IMG/VR virus record: IMGVR_UViG_3300044977_000123
Coordinates: 1-64,000 of that record
DNA: 64,000 nucleotides
Origin: a virus
Reading direction: 5' to 3' (one strand)
The notes under the pieces were generated by a model. That model was not told the DNA's origin. It was given only the letters and a program-made list of their open reading frames with translations, and searched no databases. Made by a program: the position numbers and the translations under genes. Below, in pieces: positions 32,585-40,973 of the stretch (within the stretch, counting starts at the first letter, position 1; each line of letters starts with the position of its first letter).

Positions 32585-32922
32585 GGGGTGGCCTCCGTCT
32601 CGATGGGCAGCCACTTGGTGACCGTGACCTCGCGCTGCTCCATGGCGGTCGCGGTGACGGTATCGCCGTGCCAGCCGTGATCGTCGGTTCCGTCGCCACC
32701 GCCGACCTCGAAGTCGCCCATGTCGAGCGGGGCCTCGTACTCGACCGCCCAGGTGTCGCCGTCGTCGTCACTGAAGACCACGCGGCGCTTCTGGGAGTAC
32801 TTCAGGACGGTGATGTGCTCGTCGGCGAAGATGCCGTCCGTCCAGTCGCCCTCGTCGGGGCTGTCCGGGGGCACACCGAGGCCTTCGAGCTCGGCAACGG
32901 TGAACGTGCGGGTGATCGGCAT
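32581..32922 (-). CDS. acidic hypothetical protein (113 aa)
   Basis: Highly acidic middle (EVGGGDGTDDHGWHGD). AAGGACC upstream of ATG 32922. No family recognised. Confidence 0.55.
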   Translation of the reverse strand: MPITRTFTVAELEGLGVPPDSPDEGDWTDGIFADEHITVLKYSQKRRVVFSDDDGDTWAVEYEAPLDMGDFEVGGGDGTDDHGWHGDTVTATAMEQREVTVTKWLPIETEATP

Positions 32923-32955
32923 GAGGGTCCTTCAGGTGAGGGTTGACGGGCTCGG

Positions 32956-33360
32956 TCAGACGTGCCGGAACGTGATGTCGGCGAGCTCGGTACGAGCCTC
33001 CGCGATCGTTGTGCGTCCGTTCGCGAGATCCCCGATGAGTCCGGCGGCGTGGTACTCGCCCTCGTCGGTGGCGTCTGTGAGACGGCTGGCGATCTCGGCG
33101 ATGAGCGCGAGGACATCGCTGTCCGCGTCGGTCTCGCCGTCCTCGTCGTCGAGGTACACGTCGTGGTCGGCGAACGCTGCAACGATCGCCGGGTCGTTCT
33201 TGAACTGCTCCAGCGACTCGTCCTCGGTGTCCCAGTCGCCGTTCTGGAGTGCACCAATGAGGTCGCCGAGGACGCGGGTCTTCATGGCATCGGGGGCGTT
33301 CAGCTCGACGAGTGCCTTGGCGACGGGGTCGAAGATGTCGCCGGCAGAGTTCCAGCCCAT
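32956..33360 (-). CDS. acidic hypothetical protein (134 aa)
   Basis: AAGGAGC before ATG 33360. Helical and acidic (VYLDDEDGETDADSDVLALI); possibly a DNA mimic by charge but nothing further supports this. Confidence 0.6.
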   Translation of the reverse strand: MGWNSAGDIFDPVAKALVELNAPDAMKTRVLGDLIGALQNGDWDTEDESLEQFKNDPAIVAAFADHDVYLDDEDGETDADSDVLALIAEIASRLTDATDEGEYHAAGLIGDLANGRTTIAEARTELADITFRHV

Positions 33361-33427
33361 GAGGGGCTCCTTCAGGTTGAGGGTTGGCCAGGGCTGCTCG
33401 CACAGCCCCGGTGGGACAACTGCTCTG

Positions 33428-33601
33428 TCAAATTGACGAGTTGAAGCCAGCGACAGCGAGGCGCTCGTCCGGGTTCTCCGCGAGGACCCGGGCGGCCACG
33501 GAGCGCTTGGCCGAGGGGTCGGCCATCTGGGCCAGCGGCCGGCGACGCCTCGGCGGCGCAGTCTCGGCGGGCTCGGGGCGGGTCTGCAGGGTGGCGGGCA
33601 T
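33428..33601 (-). CDS. small basic protein (57 aa)
   Basis: Pro/Arg-rich N-terminus then RSVAARVLAENPDERLAVAG, a short helix. Preceded by TGGAGGC. Unknown. Confidence 0.5.
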   Translation of the reverse strand: MPATLQTRPEPAETAPPRRRRPLAQMADPSAKRSVAARVLAENPDERLAVAGFNSSI

Positions 33602-33618
33602 GATGCCTCCAGTAGTGA

Positions 33619-34449
33619 TCAGGTGTTGGCGGCGAGGAGTTCGCCGTCGAGCGTGGCCAGACGCAGCCGCGCACGCATCGGAACCGGGTCCTTCCCCGGA
33701 ATCGGCCAGTCGTCCGCACGGACCCCGTACACGGGCGGCTCCCAGGCCTCGCTGCCGTAGAAGCGGTAGACGCCCACCCAGTCCGAGTCGAAGTAGCACG
33801 GCAGCAGACCGCCCCAGTTCGGGATCGCCTTCGGCGCACGGGCGTTCGTGTCCTTCAGCTGCAGCCGGGCCTGTTCCAGTTCGGCGCGGTGCCGGGTGCA
33901 ATACCAGTGGACCTTGTGCCAGCCGGTATCGGGGAGCAGCTCGATGGCGTAGTCGCTGGCGTCACTGCCGCACACGCCGAGCCGGTTGCGGAAGTCCGGC
34001 TCCGGCGACGCGGGCTGCTCCTGCCCGGCGAGCTCGAACAGGCTCGGCATGCTGTCCGGTGCGGACGGCTCCGGATACGGCCGCAGCCGGGGGGCGGCGC
34101 AGCGCCGGTACAGCTCGCCGCCCTGGTGTCGGTGCGCGTACAGGACCGGGGACTTGTAGCACGGCGCGTCCCGGACGACGAGTTCCCGAATCCTTGGCCG
34201 GCCGATGCGGTCGACGCCGAGGACGTCCCGGGCGACCGCCCACGGGCTGACTTCGTCCTCGCGGGGCGTTGTGAGCGCGTAGGCGAGGGCGAGGAGTAGT
34301 TCCTTCGACTCGTGGTCGGCGCGCTGGTCCTGGTAGATACGGCGGGCGTAGCGGGCGAACTCGTTGCCGTCGTCGCCACCGCCGCCTTTGCGCTTCCGCT
34401 TCGGCGCGGGGATCTCACGGGCGGGCGCGAGGTGCAGGGCTGCACCCAT
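33619..34449 (-). CDS. hypothetical protein with HTH-like N-terminal domain (276 aa)
   Basis: LALAYALTTPREDEVSPWAVARDVLG suggests a replication-or-regulation type helical domain; the later half is Tyr/Trp-rich with CGSDASDYAIELLPDTG and WYCTRHRAEL (zinc-like). AGGAG fits ATG 34449 better than the ATG two codons earlier. A promoter candidate (GACAAT near 34487-34492, minus strand) precedes it. Confidence 0.6.
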   Translation of the reverse strand: MGAALHLAPAREIPAPKRKRKGGGGDDGNEFARYARRIYQDQRADHESKELLLALAYALTTPREDEVSPWAVARDVLGVDRIGRPRIRELVVRDAPCYKSPVLYAHRHQGGELYRRCAAPRLRPYPEPSAPDSMPSLFELAGQEQPASPEPDFRNRLGVCGSDASDYAIELLPDTGWHKVHWYCTRHRAELEQARLQLKDTNARAPKAIPNWGGLLPCYFDSDWVGVYRFYGSEAWEPPVYGVRADDWPIPGKDPVPMRARLRLATLDGELLAANT

Positions 34450-34559
34450 TTCCATCTCCTGGTGATATCAGGTGATTGATCCACTTATTGTCCCACTTCT
34501 GACGCGCCGCCAAGGCCGGTTTGGCGTAAGCCAGAGTGAGAGGTTCGTGCAGGTCAGCG

Positions 34560-34820
34560 CTAGTTCGTCGGCCACAGGAACACGGCCGGGACCGCATCGT
34601 CCGGGGCCAGGTCGTCCTCGCCGTACTCAGGGTCGGCAGCTACCTGCTCCTCAGTCAGGTAGTGCTCACCGGAGTAGGTGCTGTCGGCGCTGTACATCGC
34701 CGTCTCGACCTCGGCGAGCGGCGAGAAACCGTTGCCCTCGCCGTCCTCCGACAGCACAACGATCGTGTCGCCGGGCAGGTCCAGTTCCGCGAGCTCGGCG
34801 CGGAGTTCGTCCAGGGTCAT
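34560..34820 (-). CDS. acidic hypothetical protein (86 aa)
   Basis: Predicted helix LDELRAELAELDLPGDTIVV then acidic strands; GAGAGCAC upstream. No family known. Confidence 0.6.
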   Translation of the reverse strand: MTLDELRAELAELDLPGDTIVVLSEDGEGNGFSPLAEVETAMYSADSTYSGEHYLTEEQVAADPEYGEDDLAPDDAVPAVFLWPTN

Positions 34821-34853
34821 CGTGCTCTCCTTCGTAGTGGTGCCAGTTGCAGG

Positions 34854-35651
34854 TCAGCCACGACCAGCCGCGACCATCGCCGCGACCGCGATCCAGCCCT
34901 TGTGCCACGACTGATCGAGCAGGTATCCGGCGCCCGGGTCCCGCTTCAGCCAGCCCCGATGCCCAGTCACCGCAGCCAGCTGGACGACGCCGCGCGGATG
35001 CTCGTCGCGCCAGTGGCCGCCCTGCCGGTCGGCGACGTAGTGCGTGACCGCAGAGACGGCGAGAGCAGCAGCTGCTCGGCGCGGGCTCAGGTTGAGACCG
35101 AGCAGCCGGTCGGCAGCCAGGAGCGCGAGGTCCTCGCGCGGCCCGTAGTCGCAGACGATCCGGTTCGCCGGGTAGATCGCCTCAGCAAGGTAGGTCAGCT
35201 GCGGGTCGAGCCGGCTGAGGTCTGCGGCGTCGAGCCACTGCTGTGCCCAGTCCGCCTGCTCGCTGATGAACGAGCCCTTGGATGCGGCGTGCCAGCGGCC
35301 GTCGTAGTGGAACACGATGATCAGAGAGCCGTCGGCCTTGTCGAACACCTCGAACGGCTCGGCCGGGAGCGGCGGCGCGAAGTCGTGGACGCCGTGCATC
35401 GCCGTCACGAAGATCTTCGGGAACGGGAACGCCACGATCCCGCCCGTGACGTCGTCGGCTATGAGGCCCCGGCAGGCCATGGTGACCGGCGTCCAGATGT
35501 GCCCGTACTGGCAGTCCCGGGTGTACGTGAAGATCGACAGCGGCAGGTCGGGGTGGGACTTGCGGGTGACGTGGCCGGCCTCAATCGCTGCAGCCAAGTC
35601 ATCGGGCGGGAACAGGTCGGCCAAGGTCAAGCCGGTCGTCGCGGTGGTCAC
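34854..35651 (-). CDS. chimeric gene: T4 Rnl1-like RNA ligase N-terminus fused to a membrane-protein C-terminus
   Basis: 265 aa. Residues 1-183 follow T4 RNA ligase 1-type nucleotidyltransferases: motif I KADGS at residue 105 (AMP-accepting Lys), ASKGSFISEQA (about 122-132), YLAEAIYPANRIVCDYG (about 154-170). Motifs IV (EG) and V (KxK), needed for ligation, are absent. From about residue 190 the sequence changes to AAAALAVSAVTHYVADR ... GAGYLLDQSWHKGWIAVAAM, which I recognise as the C-terminal end of a Streptomyces membrane-protein family (DUF3307-like). AAGGAG precedes GTG 35651. Probably a recombination chimera; adenylation could survive but sealing is doubtful. Confidence 0.75.
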   Translation of the reverse strand: MTTATTGLTLADLFPPDDLAAAIEAGHVTRKSHPDLPLSIFTYTRDCQYGHIWTPVTMACRGLIADDVTGGIVAFPFPKIFVTAMHGVHDFAPPLPAEPFEVFDKADGSLIIVFHYDGRWHAASKGSFISEQADWAQQWLDAADLSRLDPQLTYLAEAIYPANRIVCDYGPREDLALLAADRLLGLNLSPRRAAAALAVSAVTHYVADRQGGHWRDEHPRGVVQLAAVTGHRGWLKRDPGAGYLLDQSWHKGWIAVAAMVAAGRG

Positions 35652-35790
35652 GGGGTGCTCCTTGAAGGTTGAGCAGCGCAGGATTGATCGGGACGGGCAG
35701 GGCTCATGCGCTGAGCGGATCAGAATCGGCGGATCGATGATGCAGGCGTATGAGTCATGGTGCACCCCCGGGCGGGGAGATCGGGCGGGG

Positions 35791-36444
35791 TCAGGCGGCG
35801 CGCTTGGCCGCGTTTCGGGTCCGTCGGCGCAGGTTCGCGATCGCGGACTCGCCGACGCCTTCGGTACCAGCCGTGGTGCCGGCGCGCCGGTCGCAGCCCC
35901 AGTGCACTGACGGGGTCTCGCCTTCGTGCCACAGCTCCCGGAACGAGCCCCTGGCTCGCCCGAGGAGGGACCTGTACGTCTGGTCTGCGATGTCGAGCAG
36001 GCGTGCCGCTGAGGGATAGTCGTCCACGGCGGCCAGCGCAGTGAATGCCTCCCGCTGGCGCGGGGTGAGGGCTGCGAGAATCTGCTCCAGGGCGAGCCGC
36101 TCGACGATGCCGTTCTCCGGGCTCGGTGTGGTGCGCCCGGACCAGCGCCAGTACATGGCGAACTTCAGGCCGTTGTTGGTGCCGTCCGACCGTGCTCCGT
36201 GGTGGCGCATACTGTCGCGGACGTCCTGGGCGAGGGCTTGGCGTCCGGCCTCCATCAGCTCGGTCCGCAGCGGCGCCTCGCCGGCCTCGCAGAGACGTTC
36301 GACAATGCCGTGCCATGCGGCGGCGTACAGGTCGTCGCGGTCCCCGGCCAGCCACCACGCCCGGTTGTTCGACACGACCGACCGGGCAAGCTTGTCGAGG
36401 TCGGTGAGGGTCCAGCCGTAGCGGATGCCGTCGGTGGTGGTCAT
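35791..36444 (-). CDS. sigma-70-like factor (217 aa)
   Basis: Region 2-like: AWWLAGDRDDLYAAAWHGIV (about residues 25-45). Region 4-like: LTPRQREAFTALAAVDDYPS ... RSLLGRARGSFRELW (about 125-175). A basic C-terminal tail follows. Plasmid and phage sigma-like proteins of this type may redirect host RNA polymerase. The two domains are shorter and more diverged than in ECF factors, so promoter recognition is not assured. Confidence 0.7.
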   Translation of the reverse strand: MTTTDGIRYGWTLTDLDKLARSVVSNNRAWWLAGDRDDLYAAAWHGIVERLCEAGEAPLRTELMEAGRQALAQDVRDSMRHHGARSDGTNNGLKFAMYWRWSGRTTPSPENGIVERLALEQILAALTPRQREAFTALAAVDDYPSAARLLDIADQTYRSLLGRARGSFRELWHEGETPSVHWGCDRRAGTTAGTEGVGESAIANLRRRTRNAAKRAA

Positions 36445-36457
36445 CGTGTGGCGCCTT

Positions 36458-36808
36458 TCAGGCTGCGCGGTTAGCGCGCTTCTCGGAGTGGCCGTGGGAT
36501 CGGCCACAGCGCTTGCAGGCCCCGACATGGGTGCAGTCGGGCAGCTCAGCGATCCATGGTCGGATGATCAGCGTCTTGGGGTGCATCCCGTGCTCGACCA
36601 TGTGCGCCCGCATAAAGTCGACGTCGTCGCGTTCGAACGACCCGTACTCCATGAGCGCACCCGCGATGGAGATCGCCAGCACCCGGGACTGGCCGCGGCC
36701 TTCGAACCGGGCCGCGTAGGGCAGCCACCAGTTCATGCCGGTACCGACTGCGTTGGCCTTGACCTCGTCGACGATCAGGCCGAACCGGGCGGTCGTCGTG
36801 GTGGACAT
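36458..36808 (-). CDS. hypothetical protein (116 aa)
   Basis: AAGGAGCC before ATG 36808. Alpha/beta body with LIIRPWIAELPDC and a terminal CKRCGRSHGHSEKR zinc-like knuckle. No family. Confidence 0.6.
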   Translation of the reverse strand: MSTTTTARFGLIVDEVKANAVGTGMNWWLPYAARFEGRGQSRVLAISIAGALMEYGSFERDDVDFMRAHMVEHGMHPKTLIIRPWIAELPDCTHVGACKRCGRSHGHSEKRANRAA

Positions 36809-36848
36809 GCGGGGCTCCTTCAAGAGGCTGGCAGGGATGGGGTGGTGA

Positions 36849-37466
36849 TCAGACGCGGCATGCCCAGCCCTCGGGCTCCTCGGCACTGACGCCGCCGTAG
36901 TAGTTGACGTCGAAGTAGTCGGTGGTGATGTCCGAGCCGTTGTAGTTGTAGGCGCGGTGGATGGTGCGTAGTTCGTCGGCGAGGGCCTTGAGCGCCGGGG
37001 TTGCGACGCGCCGCTCACGGCCGCAGGCGTCTGCCCCGCTGGTCCAGCCCCAGGCCTCGGGAATGTTCCGGATGATGATGTCGATGGAGCCGCCGCCGGA
37101 GTACTTCTGCGTGCGGACGGCGAACTTGATGACGGCTGGCGCGTCGGCGATCGGGTCGGCGATGGCGAGCGCGCCGGGCTCGGCAGCCTTGAGGCCGATC
37201 TTGCGGGAGAGCTTGATGTCGGCGCGCATGAGCTTCGCAATTACGGCGATGTCCCAGATGTTGCGGACGGTGTCGTACTTCGCGCCGTAGGTGCGGTGGT
37301 CGACCCAGCCGGTCGCGGTGAGCCTCTCGCCACCGGTGCGGGCCTTAATGATGAGGCGGGCGAGCATGCGGCGGCCGGCTTCGCGTTCTTCGTCACCGGT
37401 GCGGGGGTGGTCGATGAGCGCCTGGAGGAGCTGAATCTTCTTCGCAGTCTTCGTGGCGGTCATCAT
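36849..37466 (-). CDS. LPD29-like domain protein (205 aa)
   Basis: N-terminal IQLLQALIDHPRTGDEEREA resembles the DUF2786 helix. From about residue 95, KIGLKAAEPG ... IKFAVRTQKYSGGGSIDIII ... YNYNGSDITTDYFDVNYYG matches the pattern I know as LPD29, a domain of large polyvalent proteins in mobile elements. GGGGG lies 7 bases before ATG 37466; ATG 37472 is an alternative. Divergent from the RHH gene with shared operators. Confidence 0.65.
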   Translation of the reverse strand: MMTATKTAKKIQLLQALIDHPRTGDEEREAGRRMLARLIIKARTGGERLTATGWVDHRTYGAKYDTVRNIWDIAVIAKLMRADIKLSRKIGLKAAEPGALAIADPIADAPAVIKFAVRTQKYSGGGSIDIIIRNIPEAWGWTSGADACGRERRVATPALKALADELRTIHRAYNYNGSDITTDYFDVNYYGGVSAEEPEGWACRV

Positions 37467-37497
37467 GTCCATCCCCCTGCTGCTCACTGCCTGTTTA

Positions 37498-37576
37498 TGT
37501 ACTTACAGAATCCTCCCCGCGCGCACCCTTGTCAAGCCATACCCCAAGGCTGGATGCTAGATTTGTACTTACAGAA
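37498..37576 (+). promoter_or_regulatory. two direct TGTACTTACAGAA operators in a divergent promoter region
   Basis: Identical 13-mers at 37498-37510 and 37564-37576, 66 bases apart (about six helical turns). A possible -35 TTGTCA (37529-37534) lies between them. The AT-richer gap separates the LPD29-like gene from the RHH gene, so autoregulation with looping is plausible. Confidence 0.65.
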
Positions 37577-37591
37577 ACGAGGGAGGCGATC

Positions 37592-37771
37592 ATGGCCAGG
37601 CCGAAGACTGGGACAACCCCCGTCCGCAACGTCCGCGTACCCGACGGCCTTTGGCACGCCGCCCAAGAGAAGGCCGCCGCCGAGGGCAGAACGCTTACCG
37701 AGGTGATCCTCAGCGCACTCCATCGCTACGTTTCCGCGCCGGCCAAGGCGCCGGCCGATTCCGACGACTGA
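37592..37771 (+). CDS. ribbon-helix-helix regulator (59 aa)
   Basis: VRNVRVPDGLWHAAQEKAAA and RTLTEVILSALHRYV are strand, helix and helix of a CopG/Arc-type repressor, the size of a single DNA-binding unit. GGGAGG precedes ATG. Converges on dnaB. Confidence 0.8.
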   Translation: MARPKTGTTPVRNVRVPDGLWHAAQEKAAAEGRTLTEVILSALHRYVSAPAKAPADSDD

Positions 37772-37777
37772 GCCCAG

Positions 37778-39169
37778 CTATGCGGCGGCGCCCGGCGTCC
37801 AGGACGTCGCGAGGCTCCGCAGGCGGCCGAACCGACCTTGGAACGACAGCCAGATCTCCTTGCCCTGCCCGCCGTTGCGGTTCTTGCCGACGATCAGCAG
37901 CACCTTCCCCGCGGTCGGGCCGGTGTCGGAGCCGTCCGCCGCCAGTTCGCGGTGCAGCAGCACGATGACCGAGGCGTCCTGCTCGATCTGCGATGAGTCC
38001 TTGAAGTCCGTGACCAGCGGCTGCCGCCCGACGGCTCCGCGGTTGAACTGGGCGAGGGCGACCACGGGCACGTCGAACTCGTGCGCCAGGCGCTTCAGGC
38101 CGCGCGAGATCCCCGCGACCTCCTGCGTCCGGTTCCCGCCCGCGCTGCCGCCAGGGCTCGGCGAGATGAGCTGCAGGTAGTCGACCAGGACCATGCCCGG
38201 CGGTGTGCCCTGGCCGTGCATCCACCGCACCCGCGCCCGGATCTTCTCGACCGTCAGCGACGGCGAGTCGTCGAGGATGAAGTTGTGGGCGCCGCGCATC
38301 ACCGCATCGACGCGGGCGATCTTGTCCCAGTCGTCGTCGGTGACCTGTCGCCGCACCAGGTGGCTGAGTTCGACACCGGCCTCGGCGGCAGTCAGCCGGG
38401 CGAGGAGTTCCCGGCGGCCCATCTCCAGTGAAGCCACCAGAACGGGCAGGCCCTTCTTGAGTGCGATGTGCGCGGCGAGGTTCATGGCGAACAGCGACTT
38501 GCCGCCGCCCGTCCCGGCGCCGACGACCGTGAGCTCCTTGGGCTTGAACTGCACAACCTCGTTGAGGTCAGGCCACGGCGAGTCGAGGGCGCGCGGATCC
38601 TCCTTTGCGGACAGCTCGTCGATGAACGGCTCCCACTCGTCCGCGACGGACATGGTCTGCGTATCGCCGCCGGCTGCGTCGGCGAGGAGTGCTTGCAGTT
38701 CGCCGAGGGCGGCGTCGAGGACCTCTTCGGGCTCGGCTTCCTTGGCGCGGGCCATTGACGCGAGGCGCTCGCCGATCTCGGTGAGGCGGCGCAGCGTGTA
38801 CTTGCTGCGGACGATGTCGGCATACCACTGGGCGTTCGCGGCGGTCGGAACGTTGTGGACGAGGGTGTGCAGGTAGCCGGGGCCGCCGCAGCGGACGAGG
38901 TCGCCTTGCTTCTCCAGCGCCTTGGCGACGGTGATCGGGTCGGGCTGCTCGCCGCCGGGGGCACCGTGGAGGCTGAGGATCGCCTGGTGGATGAGTCCGT
39001 GGGCACCCCGGTAGTAGTGCTCGGGCTTGAGGATCTCGTCGGCGTCGCTGATGGCGCTGTCGGAGATGAGCATCGCGCCGAGGACGGCCTGCTCGGCGGC
39101 GAGATCGGTGGGGTACGTCGGCTCGGCCGGCTCGGTCTCGTCGTCGTACGGGTCTTCGTGCTGGGTCAT
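37778..39169 (-). CDS. dnaB: replicative DNA helicase DnaB (full length)
   Basis: 463 aa. N-terminal DnaB domain (AAEQAVLGAMLISDSAISDA, residues about 20-120), linker, then the RecA-like core: VVGAGTGGGKSLFAMNLAAH (Walker A with intact Lys), LVASLEMGRRELLARL, MVLVDYLQLISP (Walker B), VVALAQFNRGA (H4 with Gln), IEQDASVIVLLHR. Acts as a hexamer unwinding the replication fork. ATGA overlap with the initiator gene shows they are one operon. The core differs clearly from the short ATPase of module 1. Confidence 0.93.
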   Translation of the reverse strand: MTQHEDPYDDETEPAEPTYPTDLAAEQAVLGAMLISDSAISDADEILKPEHYYRGAHGLIHQAILSLHGAPGGEQPDPITVAKALEKQGDLVRCGGPGYLHTLVHNVPTAANAQWYADIVRSKYTLRRLTEIGERLASMARAKEAEPEEVLDAALGELQALLADAAGGDTQTMSVADEWEPFIDELSAKEDPRALDSPWPDLNEVVQFKPKELTVVGAGTGGGKSLFAMNLAAHIALKKGLPVLVASLEMGRRELLARLTAAEAGVELSHLVRRQVTDDDWDKIARVDAVMRGAHNFILDDSPSLTVEKIRARVRWMHGQGTPPGMVLVDYLQLISPSPGGSAGGNRTQEVAGISRGLKRLAHEFDVPVVALAQFNRGAVGRQPLVTDFKDSSQIEQDASVIVLLHRELAADGSDTGPTAGKVLLIVGKNRNGGQGKEIWLSFQGRFGRLRSLATSWTPGAAA

Positions 39170-40005
39170 GCGGCGTCCTGATAGTCGGGGTGGCAGTGGC
39201 AGGGCTGCGCGAGGGAGAAGCCGTTGGCGTCGGTGACGTCGCGGGTGCGGGTGTCGGGGTCGCAGTCGCGGTCGCCGCACCAGTCGGGCAGGCTGGGAGA
39301 GGCCCGTTGCCGGTCGTCGGCCTGCTTGGCGCGCCAGGTCTGAGCGAGCTCGGGCATGTCGTCGGCTGCGGCACGCCAGAACGCGGGGGTGCGGACCTTG
39401 CACTCGGCGGTGACCCAGGCGATGAACGCCGGTTCGTCGTCCAGGGGGACGACGCCTCGCACGGCTTTCTGGGCGGCAGTGAGTCGGGTGGTGGTTTTGC
39501 TCGCGTCAGCGATGGTCTCTCTCTCGGCGACTGGAGCGGCGGACTGGCCGTCGGCCGGGAGAGGAGAGGTACTTGAGGAGCAAAGAGGAGTAGGGGTCAT
39601 CTGTTGGATGAAGAATCCGGCCGATTCCTCATCTGATGGATGAAGGGTCGTGTTCGATGCTTCATCTGTTGGGTGAAGAATCTCGTCGGCCACTTCGGGA
39701 TCTTCATCTGATGGATGAAGAATCTTGGGGTCCATCACGGGGATGCGGTACCGCGCGGACCTGCCCTTGACGCCTGCCTCGACGACCTCCAGGACACCCT
39801 TGCGGATCAGCGCGCTGCGCAGGTTCGACCAAGCCGGGACGCTCAGGCGCACGCGCCGCAAGATCTCCGGGTCGTTGATCTTCGAGAAGGTGAGACGCGT
39901 CTTCTCGTTCGCGTCCCGCGCCAGGACGATCAGTCCCTTCCACTCCCCCGCCGTGAGGGTGTCCGGGGCATGGTCCATCACCTCTTCGACCAGCTTGATG
40001 CCCAT
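39166..40005 (-). CDS. replication initiator with embedded iterons (module 2)
   Basis: 279 aa. The N-terminal 100 residues form a winged-HTH-like domain (TAGEWKGLIVLARDANEKTR, WSNLRSALIRKGVLEVVEAG) as in lambda-O-type initiators. Residues about 100-145 are encoded by four iterons. The C-terminal part has a CGDRDCDPDTR metal-like motif. No ribosome site of its own: translation is coupled to the 16-codon leader (TGATG). Same gene order as module 1 (initiator, iterons, DnaB) but no clear sequence similarity in the iterons. Confidence 0.75.
   Translation of the reverse strand: MGIKLVEEVMDHAPDTLTAGEWKGLIVLARDANEKTRLTFSKINDPEILRRVRLSVPAWSNLRSALIRKGVLEVVEAGVKGRSARYRIPVMDPKILHPSDEDPEVADEILHPTDEASNTTLHPSDEESAGFFIQQMTPTPLCSSSTSPLPADGQSAAPVAERETIADASKTTTRLTAAQKAVRGVVPLDDEPAFIAWVTAECKVRTPAFWRAAADDMPELAQTWRAKQADDRQRASPSLPDWCGDRDCDPDTRTRDVTDANGFSLAQPCHCHPDYQDAA
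39597..39720 (-). repeat. four palindromic iterons inside the initiator gene: probable replication origin 2
   Basis: Plus-strand core TCATCTGATGGATGAAG with dyad arms TTCATC/GATGAA. Copies at 39597-39613, 39629-39645, 39662-39678 and 39704-39720; spacing 32, 33 and 42 bases. Three copies encode LHPSDE or LHPTDE, but the fourth is read in another frame (FIQQMT), so the DNA repeat itself is conserved. The arrangement matches ori-in-initiator designs. Confidence 0.8.
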
Positions 40006-40055
40006 CAGCGCACCACCGCCGAGCGGTGGTCGTAATGAGCGAGGCGCAGTGACAC
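40005..40055 (-). CDS. 16-aa leader peptide coupled to the initiator
   Basis: GTG 40055 has a good GGAGAG site; its TGA overlaps the initiator ATG (TGATG), while the initiator has no ribosome site. The peptide (LRLAHYDHRSAVV core) is probably unimportant; its translation should set initiator output and thus copy number. Confidence 0.6.
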   Translation of the reverse strand: MSLRLAHYDHRSAVVR

Positions 40056-40103
40056 GGACTCTCCGGCGTTCGTACGGTTCGGGTAGGCGAACTGCAGCGT
40101 CGG

Positions 40104-40331
40104 CTAGCCGTCGGCCTCGGCGAGCGGGTCGGTCATGTAGGCGTCGACGTCCCGGCGCCGGTAGCGCACCGGAGCCCGGATGCCTTTGCCGAGCTTCACG
40201 TAGGGGATGCCGACCTTCTTGTAGCGGTGGTCGGCGAGGGTCTGTGGCTTGAGCCGCGTGATCACGGAGACCTCTTTGGCCGTGAGTAGGTCCTCCGGGT
40301 CTCCGACCAGCTGCGTTGATTCTGTAATCAC
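40104..40331 (-). CDS. excisionase/MerR-like HTH protein (75 aa)
   Basis: LLTAKEVSVITRLKPQTLAD then IPYVKLGKGIRAPVRYRRRD and DVDAYM is the winged-helix of Xis/MerR-type small DNA-binding proteins. AAAGGAAG precedes GTG 40331. No integrase is in the window, so it may serve as a regulator of the replication operon rather than an excisionase. Confidence 0.75.
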   Translation of the reverse strand: MITESTQLVGDPEDLLTAKEVSVITRLKPQTLADHRYKKVGIPYVKLGKGIRAPVRYRRRDVDAYMTDPLAEADG

Positions 40332-40434
40332 GCGCTTCCTTTCAAAACGTGAGTGCTTCGATGTTAGAAGTATATACGGCAAAGTAGGCCCGTGTCGTTG
40401 GTTGCAGACCTAGATCGCGTGAGAGGCTGCCGCC

Positions 40435-40962
40435 ATGGCAGCGGACGAACCGACGAACAAGCGAAGGGCCAACCAGCTCGGCCCCACAGGGCAAGCAGTC
40501 GCCGTCAACGTCGCCAGAATCCGCGTAGCCCTCGGCCTGTCGACCTACAAGCTGTCCGAGCGGCTCACCAACCTCGGCCGGCCCATCGCAGCCTCCGCGA
40601 TCAGCAAGATCGAGGGCGGCACCCGCCGCGTCGACGCCGACGACCTCATGGCCCTCGCTGTCGCCCTCGACGTCCCGCCGTCGGCGCTCCTCCTGGAGCC
40701 AGTCAGCGAAGGCCCGCTGGTCCTACTCGACGACTACGAGGACATGGCGGCCGTGGTGTGGGACTGGGCAGAGGGCAAAGGGCCTCTTCGTCTGCCCGAG
40801 GACGACGACGGCGAATACTGGAATGCCTGGCAGTCCCGTGCCAAACCGGCGGGTCGGCGGGAATTCCGGGTGACGGCCCGGGCCGAAGCGAAGGCCACCA
40901 CTATCGCCACAGAAGTGCTGGACAGGCTCGCGAAGCACCGGTCGCGCCGCCCCGCCGAGTAG
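40435..40962 (+). CDS. XRE-family regulator (175 aa)
   Basis: HTH_XRE at residues 20-85 (VARIRVALGLSTYKLSERLT ... AASAISKIEGGTRRVDADDL) with an acidic C-terminal extension. Divergent from the Xis-like gene across an AT-rich gap containing TATATA. A likely repressor of replication module 2. Confidence 0.8.
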   Translation: MAADEPTNKRRANQLGPTGQAVAVNVARIRVALGLSTYKLSERLTNLGRPIAASAISKIEGGTRRVDADDLMALAVALDVPPSALLLEPVSEGPLVLLDDYEDMAAVVWDWAEGKGPLRLPEDDDGEYWNAWQSRAKPAGRREFRVTARAEAKATTIATEVLDRLAKHRSRRPAE

Positions 40963-40973
40963 CCCCGCCCGCG

